NCBI RefSeq assembly: GCF_014863545.1
Contig: NZ_CP062260.1
Coordinates: 1,302,001 to 1,366,000, forward strand
Reading direction: 5' to 3'
From: Paenibacillus sp. JNUCC32
Lineage (GTDB): Bacteria; Bacillota; Bacilli; Paenibacillales; Paenibacillaceae
Length of the DNA stretch: 64,000 nucleotides
The position numbers and the translations under genes were made by a program. The notes beneath the pieces are model-generated. The model did no database searches. It was not told where the DNA came from and saw nothing but the letters and a program-made list of their open reading frames with translations. Below are positions 35,351 to 45,446 of this stretch, piece by piece. Each line of letters starts with the position of its first letter. Positions within the stretch are counted from its first letter, which is position 1.

Positions 35351-36511
35351 ATGAAAAAGCATGATCAAGACTTTATGAAGCGGCAGAACAGACTCACAGT
35401 ATTTCAAATCATCAAGAATGAACAGCCGATTTCAAGAGCCGTCATTGCCAAACAGACGGGCATGAGTCCGACAACGGTCAGCCGGATCGTATCGGAGCTG
35501 ACGGAGGAAGGATACGTTCACGAAACGGAAGAGCAGGCCTCGGCCGGCCGCGGAAGAAAGTCTTCCTTAATAAGGCTGCTGGATACGGCGGTCATCTCGA
35601 TCGGCGTCGAGCTGGATCGGCATCAAGCGAATATCGGATTCATTGACGTTCAGGGTAACGTATTGTGCAGCGGAAGCTTTTCAAGATCATCCGATGAAAC
35701 GGCAGATGTCACGGTGACCCGGATCGCGGAAACCATTGAAGAGCTGATCGCCGAATGCGATATCGACCGAAGACGGGTGGTCGGCATTGGCGTTGGACTG
35801 CCGGGCATCATCGATGTCGACGCCGGCATCGTCAATTTTTCGGTACAGCTGGGATGGAAGAATGTGGGGCTCGCCGAGAGGCTGAAGGAACTAACCGGGC
35901 TTCAAGCTGTCGTGGACAATGAGCTGAAGGTGAAGGCGTTGGCGGAGCAGCTCAAGGGTTCGGCCTACGGCTCCAACCGTACGGTGCTCCTGGGCTTCGG
36001 TAATGGCGTCGGATCGGCGCTCATTCTGGAGGGGGAGATTTACCGCGGGGTGACGAACAGCGCCGGGGAAATCGGTCACACGACCGTGGACCCAGAAGGC
36101 ATGATGTGCGACTGCGGGAAAGCCGGATGCCTCCAAACGTATATCAATATACCGTCCTTGTTGTCGGAAGCCAGCAAAATCAAACCCGTCCGCACGATCG
36201 AGGAGCTGTTCGCGGAGAGGCGGGCCGGAACGCGCTGGGCAAGCTATTTGATCGATCGGGCCCTTGCCTATATGGCGATTACGATCAACAACGTCGTCAG
36301 CATGTACAATCCGGACAGCGTCATTTTGAGCGGCGAGTTTCTGGACAAGTTTCCCGAAGTATACGAAGAGATCACGGATCTGTGCTACTCGCAGTATATC
36401 TGGGAACCGCTTCAAGATTCCTTTTCGATTGTTCGCTCGGAGCTTCACGAGCATGGGGTCATCATCGGGTCGGGGCTTGTCGCACAGGATCGTTACTTTC
36501 AATTGAATTAA
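35351..36511 (+). CDS. ROK family transcriptional regulator
   Basis: A 386-residue NagC-like regulator: winged helix (ISRAVIAKQTGMSPTTVSRI at ~25-45), then a ROK domain with GVELDRHQANIGF, GIGVGLPGIID and the zinc motif GEIGHTTVDPEGMMCDCGKAGC intact. The ATG follows AGGGGATGTC. It heads an 11-kb operon of asparaginase, peptide importer, aminopeptidase, CutC and a ROK kinase. ROK regulators usually sense a sugar or amino sugar, so an amino-sugar effector is likely for the whole operon, by inference. Confidence 0.9.
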   Translation: MKKHDQDFMKRQNRLTVFQIIKNEQPISRAVIAKQTGMSPTTVSRIVSELTEEGYVHETEEQASAGRGRKSSLIRLLDTAVISIGVELDRHQANIGFIDVQGNVLCSGSFSRSSDETADVTVTRIAETIEELIAECDIDRRRVVGIGVGLPGIIDVDAGIVNFSVQLGWKNVGLAERLKELTGLQAVVDNELKVKALAEQLKGSAYGSNRTVLLGFGNGVGSALILEGEIYRGVTNSAGEIGHTTVDPEGMMCDCGKAGCLQTYINIPSLLSEASKIKPVRTIEELFAERRAGTRWASYLIDRALAYMAITINNVVSMYNPDSVILSGEFLDKFPEVYEEITDLCYSQYIWEPLQDSFSIVRSELHEHGVIIGSGLVAQDRYFQLN

Positions 36512-36533
36512 TTCATCTGGAGATCGGGGGAGC

Positions 36534-37544
36534 ATGAACATGGGATTTGTGCCATTGGTAGAGGAATATCGCGGGAACGTATTGGAGAACGTGCACTACG
36601 GCGCGATCAGCGTCGTAGACGAGAACGGAAAGGTTGTATACGCAGCGGGCGATCCGCATCATATGACCTTTCTGAGATCGGCGGCCAAGCCGTTCCAGGC
36701 AATTCCGGTAATGAAACGCCGGATTGACGAAGTGTACGGACTAACGGGGGAAGAAACGGCCTTGTTTGCCGCCTCCCATCGGGGTGAGAAGTTCCACATT
36801 GATGCATTGGAATCCATTCTGAAGAAAACCGGCATTCGGGAAGAATCGCTTCACTGCTGCGCAACTTATCCATTGAACGAGGATGCCAAGGCGCAGCGCC
36901 ATCGCGATCATGAGGAGAAGCGCAGAATCTTCCATAACTGCTCCGGCAAGCACAGCGGCTTGATTGCTCTATGCAAGCAAATGGGCTGGGACGAAAGCAC
37001 GTATTACAAACCGGAGCATCCGGTTCAGCAAGAAATCCTCGAGACGCTCGCTTATTTTGCCGAGGTTCCGGTTTCCTCGATCCCGCAAGGCATTGACGGC
37101 TGCGGACTTCCCATCTTCGCACTTCCCCTGGATCGTATCGGGTATTCCTTCCTTAAACTGGCATGCCCGGATTTGATCGAGGATCCAGAGACTGCAGAAG
37201 CTGCAGCCAGAATGGCAAAGCTGATGAATGAGTATCCGGATATCATTGCAGACACCAGGTTTGTGTGCTCAGCTCTGCTCAGGGACCACAACCTGACAGC
37301 CAAGGGCGGCGCGAAGGGCGTGTACGGCATCGGTCTTCGGAAAGAACGCTTGGCGATCTCGCTTAAAGTATCCGACGGCTCCGAGCAAGTATGGCCGTGC
37401 ATTATCGCTTCCATCCTGGAACGTCTCGGCTACAGCGATCAGTCTACGATTGACCGGTTGTATGAGCTGGTTCCGAATGCCATTTTCAACGATGGGGGCA
37501 CGCTTGTCGGTGAACGGCGCGCTGTGTACGAATGGAATGCTTAA
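36534..37544 (+). CDS. Asparaginase, R. etli-type (Asparaginase_II family)
   Basis: A 336-residue amidohydrolase of the thermolabile asparaginase II family (not the classical threonine-type). Motifs seen: FLRSAAKPFQA with the SxxK-like serine and lysine, ASHRGEKFH, HNCSGKHSGLIALCKQ and GIDGCGLPIFALPL. It should hydrolyse L-asparagine, or an asparagine derivative, to aspartate. Start behind GATCGGGGGAG, 22 bases after the ROK stop, so co-transcribed with it. Confidence 0.88.
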   Translation: MNMGFVPLVEEYRGNVLENVHYGAISVVDENGKVVYAAGDPHHMTFLRSAAKPFQAIPVMKRRIDEVYGLTGEETALFAASHRGEKFHIDALESILKKTGIREESLHCCATYPLNEDAKAQRHRDHEEKRRIFHNCSGKHSGLIALCKQMGWDESTYYKPEHPVQQEILETLAYFAEVPVSSIPQGIDGCGLPIFALPLDRIGYSFLKLACPDLIEDPETAEAAARMAKLMNEYPDIIADTRFVCSALLRDHNLTAKGGAKGVYGIGLRKERLAISLKVSDGSEQVWPCIIASILERLGYSDQSTIDRLYELVPNAIFNDGGTLVGERRAVYEWNA

Positions 37545-37594
37545 ACGGTGAGGAACTCAAGGCGGCAGGCAGGCTGTTACATGCCGAAGCGGCG

Positions 37595-37616
37595 AGTGAA
37601 TCTATAGATATTCACT
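37595..37616. promoter_or_regulatory. Inverted repeat upstream of the substrate-binding protein gene
   Basis: AGTGAAT-8 bases-ATTCACT, a perfect 7-bp inverted repeat, 22 bases upstream of the binding-protein start. May be an internal operator or an mRNA processing hairpin; undecided. Confidence 0.4.
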
Positions 37617-37638
37617 ACATCAAAGGGGGAGTAAAACA

Positions 37639-39228
37639 ATGAGATTCAAAGGTAGAACATGGTCACTGCTCATGCTGCTGCTCGCATTTACGATTGTTGC
37701 GGCAGGCTGCGGCGGAAACAGCGGAAGCGGCGAAGGGGCAAGTGAAGGCGGCGGCGAGAGCAAGCCGGTGACAAAAGATAACAAAGATGTTGTCATTGCG
37801 ATTAACGCCAACTTCATCACGCTTGACCCTCACAATGCCGGAGACACGCACTCCATTTCCGGTGCTCGCACGATGTATGAAGGTTTGATGGGCTTCAACG
37901 AGAAAATGGAACTCGTTCCCGTGCTGGCTGAAGACTACAAGATCAGCGAAGACGGCCTGACGTACACATTCAATCTGCGCCAGAACGTCAAGTTCCATGA
38001 TGGAACGGATTTCAATGCTGAAGCGGTAAAAGCCAATCTGGATCGCATCATGGATGAAAAGAACAACCTCAGAATGCGCAAGAGCTTCTCAACAGTAGCC
38101 GATGTTCAAACTCCGGATGAACACACCGTTGTCATCACCCTTAGCCAGCCGTATAACGCTTTCTTGAACAAGACGGCCATGGCGCTGATGATCAGCCCGA
38201 AGGCTCTTAAGGAAAGCGCCGACATCACGAAGAACCCAGTAGGTACGGCGGCTTACAAATTCAAGGAATGGATTCAAGGCGACCGCCTTGTCGTTGTGAA
38301 GAATGAAGATTACTGGCAAGAAGGACTTCCGAAGGTGGACAGCATTACGTTCAAACCGGTACCGGAGAACGGTTCCCGGATCGCGATGCTGAAAACGGGC
38401 GAAGCGGACTTCATTTATCCTATGCCGACAGAGCAAGTGTCCGAAGTAGAAGGCGATTCCAATATCGTCATCGATAAGACTGATTCTACGATCGTGCGCT
38501 ATATCACGCTGAATACGATGAAGAAGCCTTACGACGATCTGAAGGTTCGTCAAGCCATCAACTATGCCATCGATAAAGATGCTTACATTAAAGTCGTTAA
38601 ATCCGGACTGGGTTCGAAGCTGACTTCTTCCATGTCCTCCATGACCCAGCACTACTCCGAGCAATCCGGTTATGATTACGATCCGGAGAAAGCCAAAGCC
38701 CTTTTGGCTGAAGCAGGATATCCAGATGGATTCGAAGCTGAGATTTGGGGAGAGAATGATTCCGAAACGGTAAAAGGCATGCAGTTTATTCAACAGCAGC
38801 TTGCCCTCGTCGGAATCAAAGCTGAACCGAAGTCGATGGAAGGTGCAACCCTGTCCGATCAGATTAACTCGGCTACGCCGGAAAACGCGAAAATTCAGAT
38901 GTGGTACGTAAGCTGGTCTCCTTCGTCTGGCGATGCCGACGGCGCGACAAAAGGTCTGTTCAGCAGCGAGTTCTTCCCGCCAGCGGGTTCCAACACCGCT
39001 TACTACAAGAACGACAACGTTGACCAATGGATCAAAGATGCTAACGCATCCGTCAAAGCTGAAGATGCCAAAGAAATCTATGCAAACATCCAAAAACAAA
39101 TCTGGGAAGATGCTCCTTGGGCATTCCTCGGAGTCGATCAGGTCATCACGGGCAAACGTGCTTACCTTGAAGGCGTGAAGGCCCTTCCGGACGGATCGAT
39201 CAGCGTGATCAACGCAGAAGTCAAATAA
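37639..39228 (+). CDS. Peptide ABC transporter substrate-binding lipoprotein (Dpp/Opp type)
   Basis: A 529-residue SBP_bac_5 family lipoprotein with lipobox VAAGC (C24) after a 23-residue signal peptide. Body motifs: TLDPHNAGDTHSISGARTMYEG near the N-terminus, GLTYTFNLRQNVKFHDG and the C-terminal YANIQKQIWEDAPWAFL. It captures di-, oligo- or modified peptides outside the membrane. Start behind AAAGGGGGAG. It is separated from the permease genes by a hairpin that would reduce downstream expression, a frequent arrangement for binding proteins. Confidence 0.92.
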   Translation: MRFKGRTWSLLMLLLAFTIVAAGCGGNSGSGEGASEGGGESKPVTKDNKDVVIAINANFITLDPHNAGDTHSISGARTMYEGLMGFNEKMELVPVLAEDYKISEDGLTYTFNLRQNVKFHDGTDFNAEAVKANLDRIMDEKNNLRMRKSFSTVADVQTPDEHTVVITLSQPYNAFLNKTAMALMISPKALKESADITKNPVGTAAYKFKEWIQGDRLVVVKNEDYWQEGLPKVDSITFKPVPENGSRIAMLKTGEADFIYPMPTEQVSEVEGDSNIVIDKTDSTIVRYITLNTMKKPYDDLKVRQAINYAIDKDAYIKVVKSGLGSKLTSSMSSMTQHYSEQSGYDYDPEKAKALLAEAGYPDGFEAEIWGENDSETVKGMQFIQQQLALVGIKAEPKSMEGATLSDQINSATPENAKIQMWYVSWSPSSGDADGATKGLFSSEFFPPAGSNTAYYKNDNVDQWIKDANASVKAEDAKEIYANIQKQIWEDAPWAFLGVDQVITGKRAYLEGVKALPDGSISVINAEVK

Positions 39229-39264
39229 TCAGGCAGCGAAGAGCTTGCTAAACGTATACCTTGT

Positions 39265-39310
39265 GGTGGGCCGCCTCTTGAATCAATAAGGAAGCGGCCC
39301 ATCGTATTTT
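39265..39310 (+). terminator. Partial terminator between binding protein and permease
   Basis: GGTGGGCCGC pairs with GCGGCCCATC, 19-base loop, then GTATTTT. Probably attenuates transcription so that the binding protein is made in excess. Confidence 0.65.
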
Positions 39311-39342
39311 AAAAGCTGGCATGTTGAAAGGAGGCACATCCT

Positions 39343-40269
39343 TTGGGAAGATATGCAATTCAGAGGCTGCTGGGTGTAATCCCGCTGTTGTTCGTTGTAT
39401 CCATCCTTGTATTTATGTTCATTCACCTGATTCCTGGAGATCCGGCACGGCTTGTTGCAGGTAAGGATGCCACCCTTGAGGAGATCAACGGGATTCGAGA
39501 GCAGCTAGGCTTAAACTTGCCGCTATGGCAGCAGTATGTGAACTACATGAGTGATCTGTTGAAGGGTGACTTGGGTGTATCCGTTACCTCCGGTTTGCCG
39601 GTGACGGACATGTTGGAAAGCCGCTTTTTCCCGACGATTGTCCTGACCTTTACCAGCCTTGGCTGGGCACTGGTCATTGGTCTGATCATTGGTATCATAT
39701 CAGCAGTCAATCGCGGCAAATGGCCGGACTATATTGGGATGCTGACGGCTATATCGGGTATTTCCCTGCCAGGTTTCTGGCTTGGTCTTGTACTGATTCA
39801 AATTTTCTCCGTTGAGCTGGGCTGGTTCCCTACAGGGGGCGTCGACAGCTGGCAATCCTATATTTTGCCTTCCTTTACGCTGGGAGCGGGGATTATGTCC
39901 ATGCTGGCAAGATACTCCCGTACTTCGATGCTCGAAACGATGCGCGAGGATTATGTCCGGACCGGACGCGCGAAGGGCTTGCGGGAATTCGTCGTTGTCG
40001 GCAGGCATGCGCTGCGCAACTCCCTGATCCAGGTCGTGACCGTAGCGGGCCTTCAGTTCGGATTTTTGCTGGGCGGCTCGGTTATGGTCGAGACGGTATT
40101 CAGTATTCCCGGCATGGGGCGTCTCTTGGTCGATTCCATCGCGTTCCGGGATTACACCGTGATTCAAGCGCTGCTATTGCTGTTCGCGGCCGAATTTATC
40201 CTGATTAACCTGATTGTCGATTTATTGTACGGTGTACTGAATCCAAAAATCCGGTATGCATCGAAATAG
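39343..40269 (+). CDS. ABC transporter permease, DppB type
   Basis: A 308-residue permease with six membrane helices; N-terminus IQRLLGVIPLLFVVSILVFMFIHLIPGDPA is diagnostic for DppB/OppB, and the cytoplasmic EAA-like loop is DYVRTGRAKGLREFVVVGRHALRNS. TTG start 39343 with GAAAGGAGG upstream. Forms the translocation channel with the DppC-type protein, 12 bases downstream. Confidence 0.94.
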   Translation: MGRYAIQRLLGVIPLLFVVSILVFMFIHLIPGDPARLVAGKDATLEEINGIREQLGLNLPLWQQYVNYMSDLLKGDLGVSVTSGLPVTDMLESRFFPTIVLTFTSLGWALVIGLIIGIISAVNRGKWPDYIGMLTAISGISLPGFWLGLVLIQIFSVELGWFPTGGVDSWQSYILPSFTLGAGIMSMLARYSRTSMLETMREDYVRTGRAKGLREFVVVGRHALRNSLIQVVTVAGLQFGFLLGGSVMVETVFSIPGMGRLLVDSIAFRDYTVIQALLLLFAAEFILINLIVDLLYGVLNPKIRYASK

Positions 40270-40281
40270 GAGGGGGAGCTC

Positions 40282-41190
40282 ATGAGCGACAATTCAACAG
40301 TGGCGGTCCATTCCTCCGCACCGGAGGATATGCTTGCGAAGAGTCAGGCAACTGGCAAATTCAAAGCGTTTACGTCTAAATTCTTGAAACAAAAGCTTGC
40401 CGTTATATCAAGCGGATTTATTTTGTTACTACTTGTGCTGGCGGTGATCGGTCCGCATATCGTTCCGTATCCTCCCAATGAGCCGAACTATGATGCGATG
40501 ATGCAAGGCCCGTCTGCTGCCCATTGGGCAGGCACGGACGAATACGGCCGCGACATTCTCAGCCGCTTGATCGACGGTACGCGGTTGACCATGTCGGTCA
40601 GCTTAAGCGCCGTATTTATATCCGCCGTGCTGGGTACGATTCTCGGATTGATCAGCGGGTACTATGGCGGGTGGCTGGATCGCCTCATCATGCGGGGCAG
40701 TGACGTCATGTTCTCGTTCCCTGACCTGCTGCTGGCCATCGGTATCGTGGCGATACTGGGGCCGGGCTTATCCAATGTAGTCATCGCGGTGGCAGTCTTC
40801 GGGACCCCGTCGTTTGCCAGAATCATTCGAAGCGTGACGCTCTCCGCAAAGGAATCTTTGTATGTAGAGGCAGCACGGTCCATGGGTGCCAAGCATAACC
40901 GGATTATTTGGAAACATATTTTCCCCGAGACGGTTCCCAGCATTATCGTCAACGTATCGATGAGAATCGGCGGCGCCATTCTGGCGGCTTCCTCGTTAAG
41001 CTTTCTCGGCCTCGGGGCCAAGCCGACGGAACCGGACTGGGGCGCCATGCTCAGCATGGGTCGGGATTACTTGAGTATTGCACCCCATATCGTGTATTAC
41101 CCGGGGCTTCTCATATTCCTGACCGTGCTCGCATTCAACCTGATCGGTGACGGACTGAATGATGCCCTTGATCCGAAGACGAAAAACTAA
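40282..41190 (+). CDS. ABC transporter permease, DppC type
   Basis: A 302-residue permease: N-terminal helix after KQKLAVISSGFILLLLVLAVIGP, then GTDEYGRDILSRLIDGTR typical of DppC/OppC, and EAA loop LYVEAARSMGAKHNRIIWKHIFPE. It pairs with the DppB-type protein. ATG behind AGGAGGGGGAG. Fifteen bases from the ATPase gene. Confidence 0.94.
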   Translation: MSDNSTVAVHSSAPEDMLAKSQATGKFKAFTSKFLKQKLAVISSGFILLLLVLAVIGPHIVPYPPNEPNYDAMMQGPSAAHWAGTDEYGRDILSRLIDGTRLTMSVSLSAVFISAVLGTILGLISGYYGGWLDRLIMRGSDVMFSFPDLLLAIGIVAILGPGLSNVVIAVAVFGTPSFARIIRSVTLSAKESLYVEAARSMGAKHNRIIWKHIFPETVPSIIVNVSMRIGGAILAASSLSFLGLGAKPTEPDWGAMLSMGRDYLSIAPHIVYYPGLLIFLTVLAFNLIGDGLNDALDPKTKN

Positions 41191-41205
41191 TAGGGGGGAT
41201 AGATC

Positions 41206-42210
41206 GTGACGCAAACATTGCTTGAAGTTAAAGGTCTCAAAACCGAATTCAAACGCGATGGCTCATCGGTGCTTGCCGTAGCAGGAGTGGATTTTCACAT
41301 CAATAAAGGCGAAGTGCTCGGGCTCGTGGGTGAATCCGGATGCGGCAAAAGCGTGACCTCCCTGTCCATCATGAGGCTTCTTAAAGACACGCCCGGCCGA
41401 ATATCCGGGGGCTCGGTAAGCTTTGAGGGCAAGGATCTCGTGCAAATGTCGGAAAAAGAAATGCGCCGCTATCGCGGAAACGAGCTGTCCATGATCTTCC
41501 AGGAGCCGATGACGTCGCTGAATCCCGTCCTTCGGATCGGGAAGCAGCTGGAGGAAGCGATTATGCTGCACTTGGGATACGGCCGCAAGAAAGCGCGGCA
41601 GCATGCCATCGATTCGCTCAAACTCGTCGGCATTCCGCGGGCGGACGAGGTCGTGGATGACTATCCGCACCAATTGTCCGGCGGCATGCGCCAGCGGGTC
41701 ATGATTGCGATGGCCATGTCGTGCAATCCGAAGCTGCTGATCGCGGACGAGCCGACAACCGCCCTGGACGTTACGATTCAGGCTCAAATCCTGGATCTGA
41801 TGAATCGACTCAAGACGGAACAGGAGATGGGCATGCTGCTCATTACCCATGACCTCGGCGTTGTGGCTGAAATGTGTGACCGTGTGGTTGTCATGTACGC
41901 TGGCCGAGTCGTCGAAGAGGCGACGGTCGAGGAATTGTTTGAGAACCCGCAGCATCCCTACACCAAAGGACTCATTAATTCGGTGCCCAAGCTTAGACAA
42001 AAGGTGCGCCGCTTGGAATCCATTCCGGGGAATGTGCCGGATCTGCGGAACATGCCGCAAGGCTGCAAATTTGCTCCGCGGTGTCCGTTTGTCATGGAGC
42101 AGTGCCTCTCCCGGGAGCCGGAGCTTCTCCCCGTTGTAAATGAAGAACATCGCAAAAGCCGCTGCTGGCTGACACAGGAAGGTCACTCGAAGGGAGGAGA
42201 AACCGCATGA
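41206..42210 (+). CDS. ABC transporter ATPase, DppD type
   Basis: A 334-residue ATPase with Walker [10 protein letters not shown], signature LSGGMRQRV, Walker [13 protein letters not shown], and the C-terminal oligopeptide-transporter extension containing [14 protein letters not shown], which in this family may hold an Fe-S cluster or zinc. GTG start behind GGGGGGAT. Overlaps the next ATPase gene by 4 bases (ATGA). Confidence 0.94.
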   Translation: MTQTLLEVKGLKTEFKRDGSSVLAVAGVDFHINKGEVLGLVGESGCGKSVTSLSIMRLLKDTPGRISGGSVSFEGKDLVQMSEKEMRRYRGNELSMIFQEPMTSLNPVLRIGKQLEEAIMLHLGYGRKKARQHAIDSLKLVGIPRADEVVDDYPHQLSGGMRQRVMIAMAMSCNPKLLIADEPTTALDVTIQAQILDLMNRLKTEQEMGMLLITHDLGVVAEMCDRVVVMYAGRVVEEATVEELFENPQHPYTKGLINSVPKLRQKVRRLESIPGNVPDLRNMPQGCKFAPRCPFVMEQCLSREPELLPVVNEEHRKSRCWLTQEGHSKGGETA

Positions 42211-43196
42211 AAGAAACACCTTTATTAGAAGTAAAAAACTTGCAGAAATCATTCACGGTAAAAAAAGGGTTCTTCGGTACGTCCAAGCAGCTCCGTGCCG
42301 TGGATGGCATCTCCTTCGCAATCCAAAAGGGCGAGACCTTCAGCCTGGTTGGCGAGAGCGGCTGCGGCAAATCGACGACAGGCCGGCTGGTGACCCGACT
42401 GCTGACGCCGAATAGCGGCGAAGTGATTTTTAACGGAACCGACATTAGCGGATACAACGAGAACCAGATGCGTCCGCTGCGCAAAGACATGCAGATGGTC
42501 TTCCAGGATCCGTACGCTTCCCTTAATCCAAGGATGAAAGTCAAAGAGCTCGTAGCGGAGCCCTTGCTGATTCATACCAAGCTGAGTTCCAAAGAGCGCG
42601 ATAAACTGGCTTGCGAGCTGTTGGAAACGGTCGGTTTGAACAGCTTCCATGCCGAACGCTTCGCCCATGAGTTCAGCGGCGGTCAGCGCCAGCGCATCGG
42701 CATTGCCCGAGCCTTGTCCGTGCGTCCCAATCTGATTGTAGCCGACGAGCCTGTATCGGCACTTGACGTATCCATTCAATCCCAGGTATTGAACCTGCTG
42801 CAGGATCTTCAGGAAGAATACGGCCTGACCTATCTGTTCATCTCCCATGATCTCAGCGTGGTTGAGCATATCAGCGACCGGATCGGCGTTATGTATCTGG
42901 GCGCGCTCGTGGAGACGGCCGATAAGGATACGCTGTACGATCGCCCGCTTCATCCTTACACTCAAGCGCTGCTGTCGTCGGTGCCGGTTCCGGATCCGAA
43001 GCAGAAGAAGGAACGGATCATTCTGAAGGGGGATCTGCCGAGCCCGGTCAATCCGCCGACAGGCTGCCGATTCCATACCCGCTGTCCTTCCTGCATGGAA
43101 GTATGCAAACAGATTACGCCTGTATACCGTGAGATTGAGCCGGGACATCAGGTGGCTTGCCATTTATATGACGAAGAAATCATGAAGAAGGCGTAA
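42207..43196 (+). CDS. ABC transporter ATPase, DppF type
   Basis: A 329-residue ATPase: Walker [12 protein letters not shown], signature [15 protein letters not shown], Walker [14 protein letters not shown], and C-terminal extension with [14 protein letters not shown]. Overlap with the DppD-type gene indicates translational coupling and heterodimer formation. Completes the importer. Confidence 0.94.
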   Translation: MKETPLLEVKNLQKSFTVKKGFFGTSKQLRAVDGISFAIQKGETFSLVGESGCGKSTTGRLVTRLLTPNSGEVIFNGTDISGYNENQMRPLRKDMQMVFQDPYASLNPRMKVKELVAEPLLIHTKLSSKERDKLACELLETVGLNSFHAERFAHEFSGGQRQRIGIARALSVRPNLIVADEPVSALDVSIQSQVLNLLQDLQEEYGLTYLFISHDLSVVEHISDRIGVMYLGALVETADKDTLYDRPLHPYTQALLSSVPVPDPKQKKERIILKGDLPSPVNPPTGCRFHTRCPSCMEVCKQITPVYREIEPGHQVACHLYDEEIMKKA

Positions 43197-43233
43197 CAGG
43201 CATTTTTCTCATAAAAGGAGGTAAGGGCTCGAT

Positions 43234-44694
43234 ATGAACATCACCATCGATGAAGTTCAGCTGGCAGATGCTTCGATTTATGCGGTTTATGAGGGAGAGG
43301 AGTCTCATTACCGCGTAACGGAATCCCGGAAGCAAAGCCAGACGCTGACCTGGTTCTATGGACGTTCCGAGCACGAGTCGGACGATCTCGTTGCCGGAAT
43401 GGGGCAACGTTCGAACCTGACTTCGGAGCAGGTGCGAAGAACGGGCGCTTCGGCCGCGAGAGCGCTGCTCAAGGAGAATAAATCAAGCGCCGTGCTGATC
43501 CGCCCGGCAGCTAGCAATGTCGGGGCAGCATCAGGGATTACGGCGGAGGAAGAGCTCCAGGCGTGGTTGGAAGGCTGGCTGTACGGATTATATCAATTCA
43601 ATAAGCATCGCGGGGTTACGGCCAATCTGCAGGCCCTGTCCCTTCATCTTCGACAAGAGGACTGGGAGGGGCTTTCCCGTGAAGATATGGAAGCCATCAT
43701 CCGGACGGCGGAAATCCGGATCGAAGGAACGCAGCTCACCCGAGACTTGGTGAATGAATCACCTGAGACGTTAAATCCGGAGGCGTTTGTTGCGGTCGTT
43801 GAGGATCGTTTCAAAAAAGCGCCCGTAGACCTTCACGTATACCGCGGACAAGAGCTTCATGACCGGCAGATGAACGGACTGATCGCCGTGGGTGCCGGCA
43901 GCAAATACGAGCCTGCGATGATCGAGATTTCCTATAACGGAGCGGAATCCGGGAAGGAAAGCCCTCATATCGTGCTTATCGGCAAAGGCGTTACCTTTGA
44001 TATGGGCGGGATGAACGTTAAGATCGGCCGAGACATCAGCGATGCCCGCATGGATATGGGCGGCGCAGCCGCCGTCGTGGGCGCCATGGATATCCTGGTG
44101 TCGCGGAAGGCTCCGGTACGGGTTACGGCATTGATCGCCGTAGCGGATAATTTATCGGGACCGGATGCGATGCTTCCTTCTTCCGTCGTTCACTATCCGA
44201 ACGGACTGAGCGTTCAGGTAGCGAATACGGACGGGGAAGGAAGATTGATCATTGCGGACGCGCTGCTGCACGCAGCCCATCTTAACGCTGATAAGGTGAT
44301 CGATATCGCCACCCTTACCGGCAATGTCGGTGCGGCATTAGGCTTGGAGATCGCCGGCATTTGGGGCGATCAGGAGATAACGGCCGATTTGGTCGAGATC
44401 GGGGAGCGCAACGGAGAGCGCCTATGGCCCATGCCGCTGATGGACGAGTATGAATCCGAGCTCAGAAGCGATTATGCCGACCTGAGGAATGTCGGCACGT
44501 CAACTTTGGCAGGCGCGATCACGGCTGCGTTGTTCATCCGTCATTTTGTGGCGGAGACCATGAAATGGGTGCATATCGATATGGCAGGCACGGTCCAGTA
44601 TAAACGGGAATTCCCTCACTCCGCGGCAGGGGCTACCGGCTATGGAGCCAGGCTGCTGGCGGACTATGTGGAGAAGCAGTATCGCCCTGCATAA
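43234..44694 (+). CDS. pepA: Leucyl aminopeptidase, M17 family
   Basis: A 486-residue dinuclear-metal aminopeptidase. Catalytic domain shows IGKGVTFDMGGMNVKIG (K251), MDMGGAAAVVGAMDIL and NTDGEGRLIIADAL with D333, E335 and the catalytic R337. The second glycine block has methionine where most members have serine (TFDSGG). It would trim N-terminal residues from peptides brought in by the adjacent importer. Start behind AAAAGGAGG, 37 bases after the ATPase gene. Confidence 0.92.
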   Translation: MNITIDEVQLADASIYAVYEGEESHYRVTESRKQSQTLTWFYGRSEHESDDLVAGMGQRSNLTSEQVRRTGASAARALLKENKSSAVLIRPAASNVGAASGITAEEELQAWLEGWLYGLYQFNKHRGVTANLQALSLHLRQEDWEGLSREDMEAIIRTAEIRIEGTQLTRDLVNESPETLNPEAFVAVVEDRFKKAPVDLHVYRGQELHDRQMNGLIAVGAGSKYEPAMIEISYNGAESGKESPHIVLIGKGVTFDMGGMNVKIGRDISDARMDMGGAAAVVGAMDILVSRKAPVRVTALIAVADNLSGPDAMLPSSVVHYPNGLSVQVANTDGEGRLIIADALLHAAHLNADKVIDIATLTGNVGAALGLEIAGIWGDQEITADLVEIGERNGERLWPMPLMDEYESELRSDYADLRNVGTSTLAGAITAALFIRHFVAETMKWVHIDMAGTVQYKREFPHSAAGATGYGARLLADYVEKQYRPA

Positions 44695-44724
44695 GCGAAC
44701 CAACGACAGTAAGGAGTGAAGAAC

Positions 44725-45411
44725 ATGCTGCTTGAAATTATCGCAACATGCGTGGACGATGCCATCACAGCCGAGAAGAATGGCGCGGACCGTCTGGAAT
44801 TGATCACGGCGATCACCGAAGGCGGGCTCACGCCGGGCATCGGTCTCGTGGAAGAGGTCGTGAAAGCCGTTCGGATTCCGGTCCATGTGATGGTAAGGCC
44901 CCATAGCAGATCCTTTGTGTATAACGCGCTGGATATAGCAACCATGGTTGCGGAGGTTAAGGCGATCCGCAAGGCGGGTGCGGCTGGCGTGGTCCTTGGC
45001 ATGCTGACTCCGGAAGGAAAGATCGACGAGGCCGCCTTGGCCCAAATGCTGGAATGGACGGGCGATATGCAGGTGACATTCCACCGGGCTTTTGATGAAT
45101 TGGAGGATCAATTCGAAGGGCTGCGTACGTTGCAGAAATATCCGGCCGTCACCCGCGTCTTGACGTCGGGAGGACCGCAGCCGGCACCGCAAGCGATCCC
45201 GAGGATTCGCGAGCTTGTGGAACAAGCCGCAGGCAGCGGGCTTAAGATATTGGCCGGGAACGGCCTGAAGTGGGAAATCATACGCGATTTCATCGACCAG
45301 ACCGGCGTGAGCGAGGTTCATTTCGGCTCCGCTGTCCGGTATGGCCGATCAGGGCTGAAGCCCATTGATCCGGTTGAGCTGCGATCATTGGCTGACAGCT
45401 TACATCAATAG
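44725..45411 (+). CDS. cutC: CutC family protein
   Basis: A 228-residue TIM-barrel of the CutC family: LLEIIATCVDDAITAEKNGA, RLELITAITEGGLTPG, HVMVRPHSRSFVY, TFHRAFDEL and RVLTSGG. Named for copper homeostasis in E. coli, but it is also reported to be a widespread enzyme-like family of uncertain reaction; association here with a peptide operon, not with copper genes, speaks against a copper role. Start ATG 44725, AAGGAG eight bases upstream. Confidence 0.92.
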   Translation: MLLEIIATCVDDAITAEKNGADRLELITAITEGGLTPGIGLVEEVVKAVRIPVHVMVRPHSRSFVYNALDIATMVAEVKAIRKAGAAGVVLGMLTPEGKIDEAALAQMLEWTGDMQVTFHRAFDELEDQFEGLRTLQKYPAVTRVLTSGGPQPAPQAIPRIRELVEQAAGSGLKILAGNGLKWEIIRDFIDQTGVSEVHFGSAVRYGRSGLKPIDPVELRSLADSLHQ

Positions 45412-45446
45412 AAGTAGCAAACCTATCGGAAACAGGTGAACAAAAA

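Noticed and set aside
35143..35364. 73-residue reading frame upstream of the ROK regulator
   Set aside because: No ribosome binding site, spans the ROK promoter and operator, and low-complexity composition.
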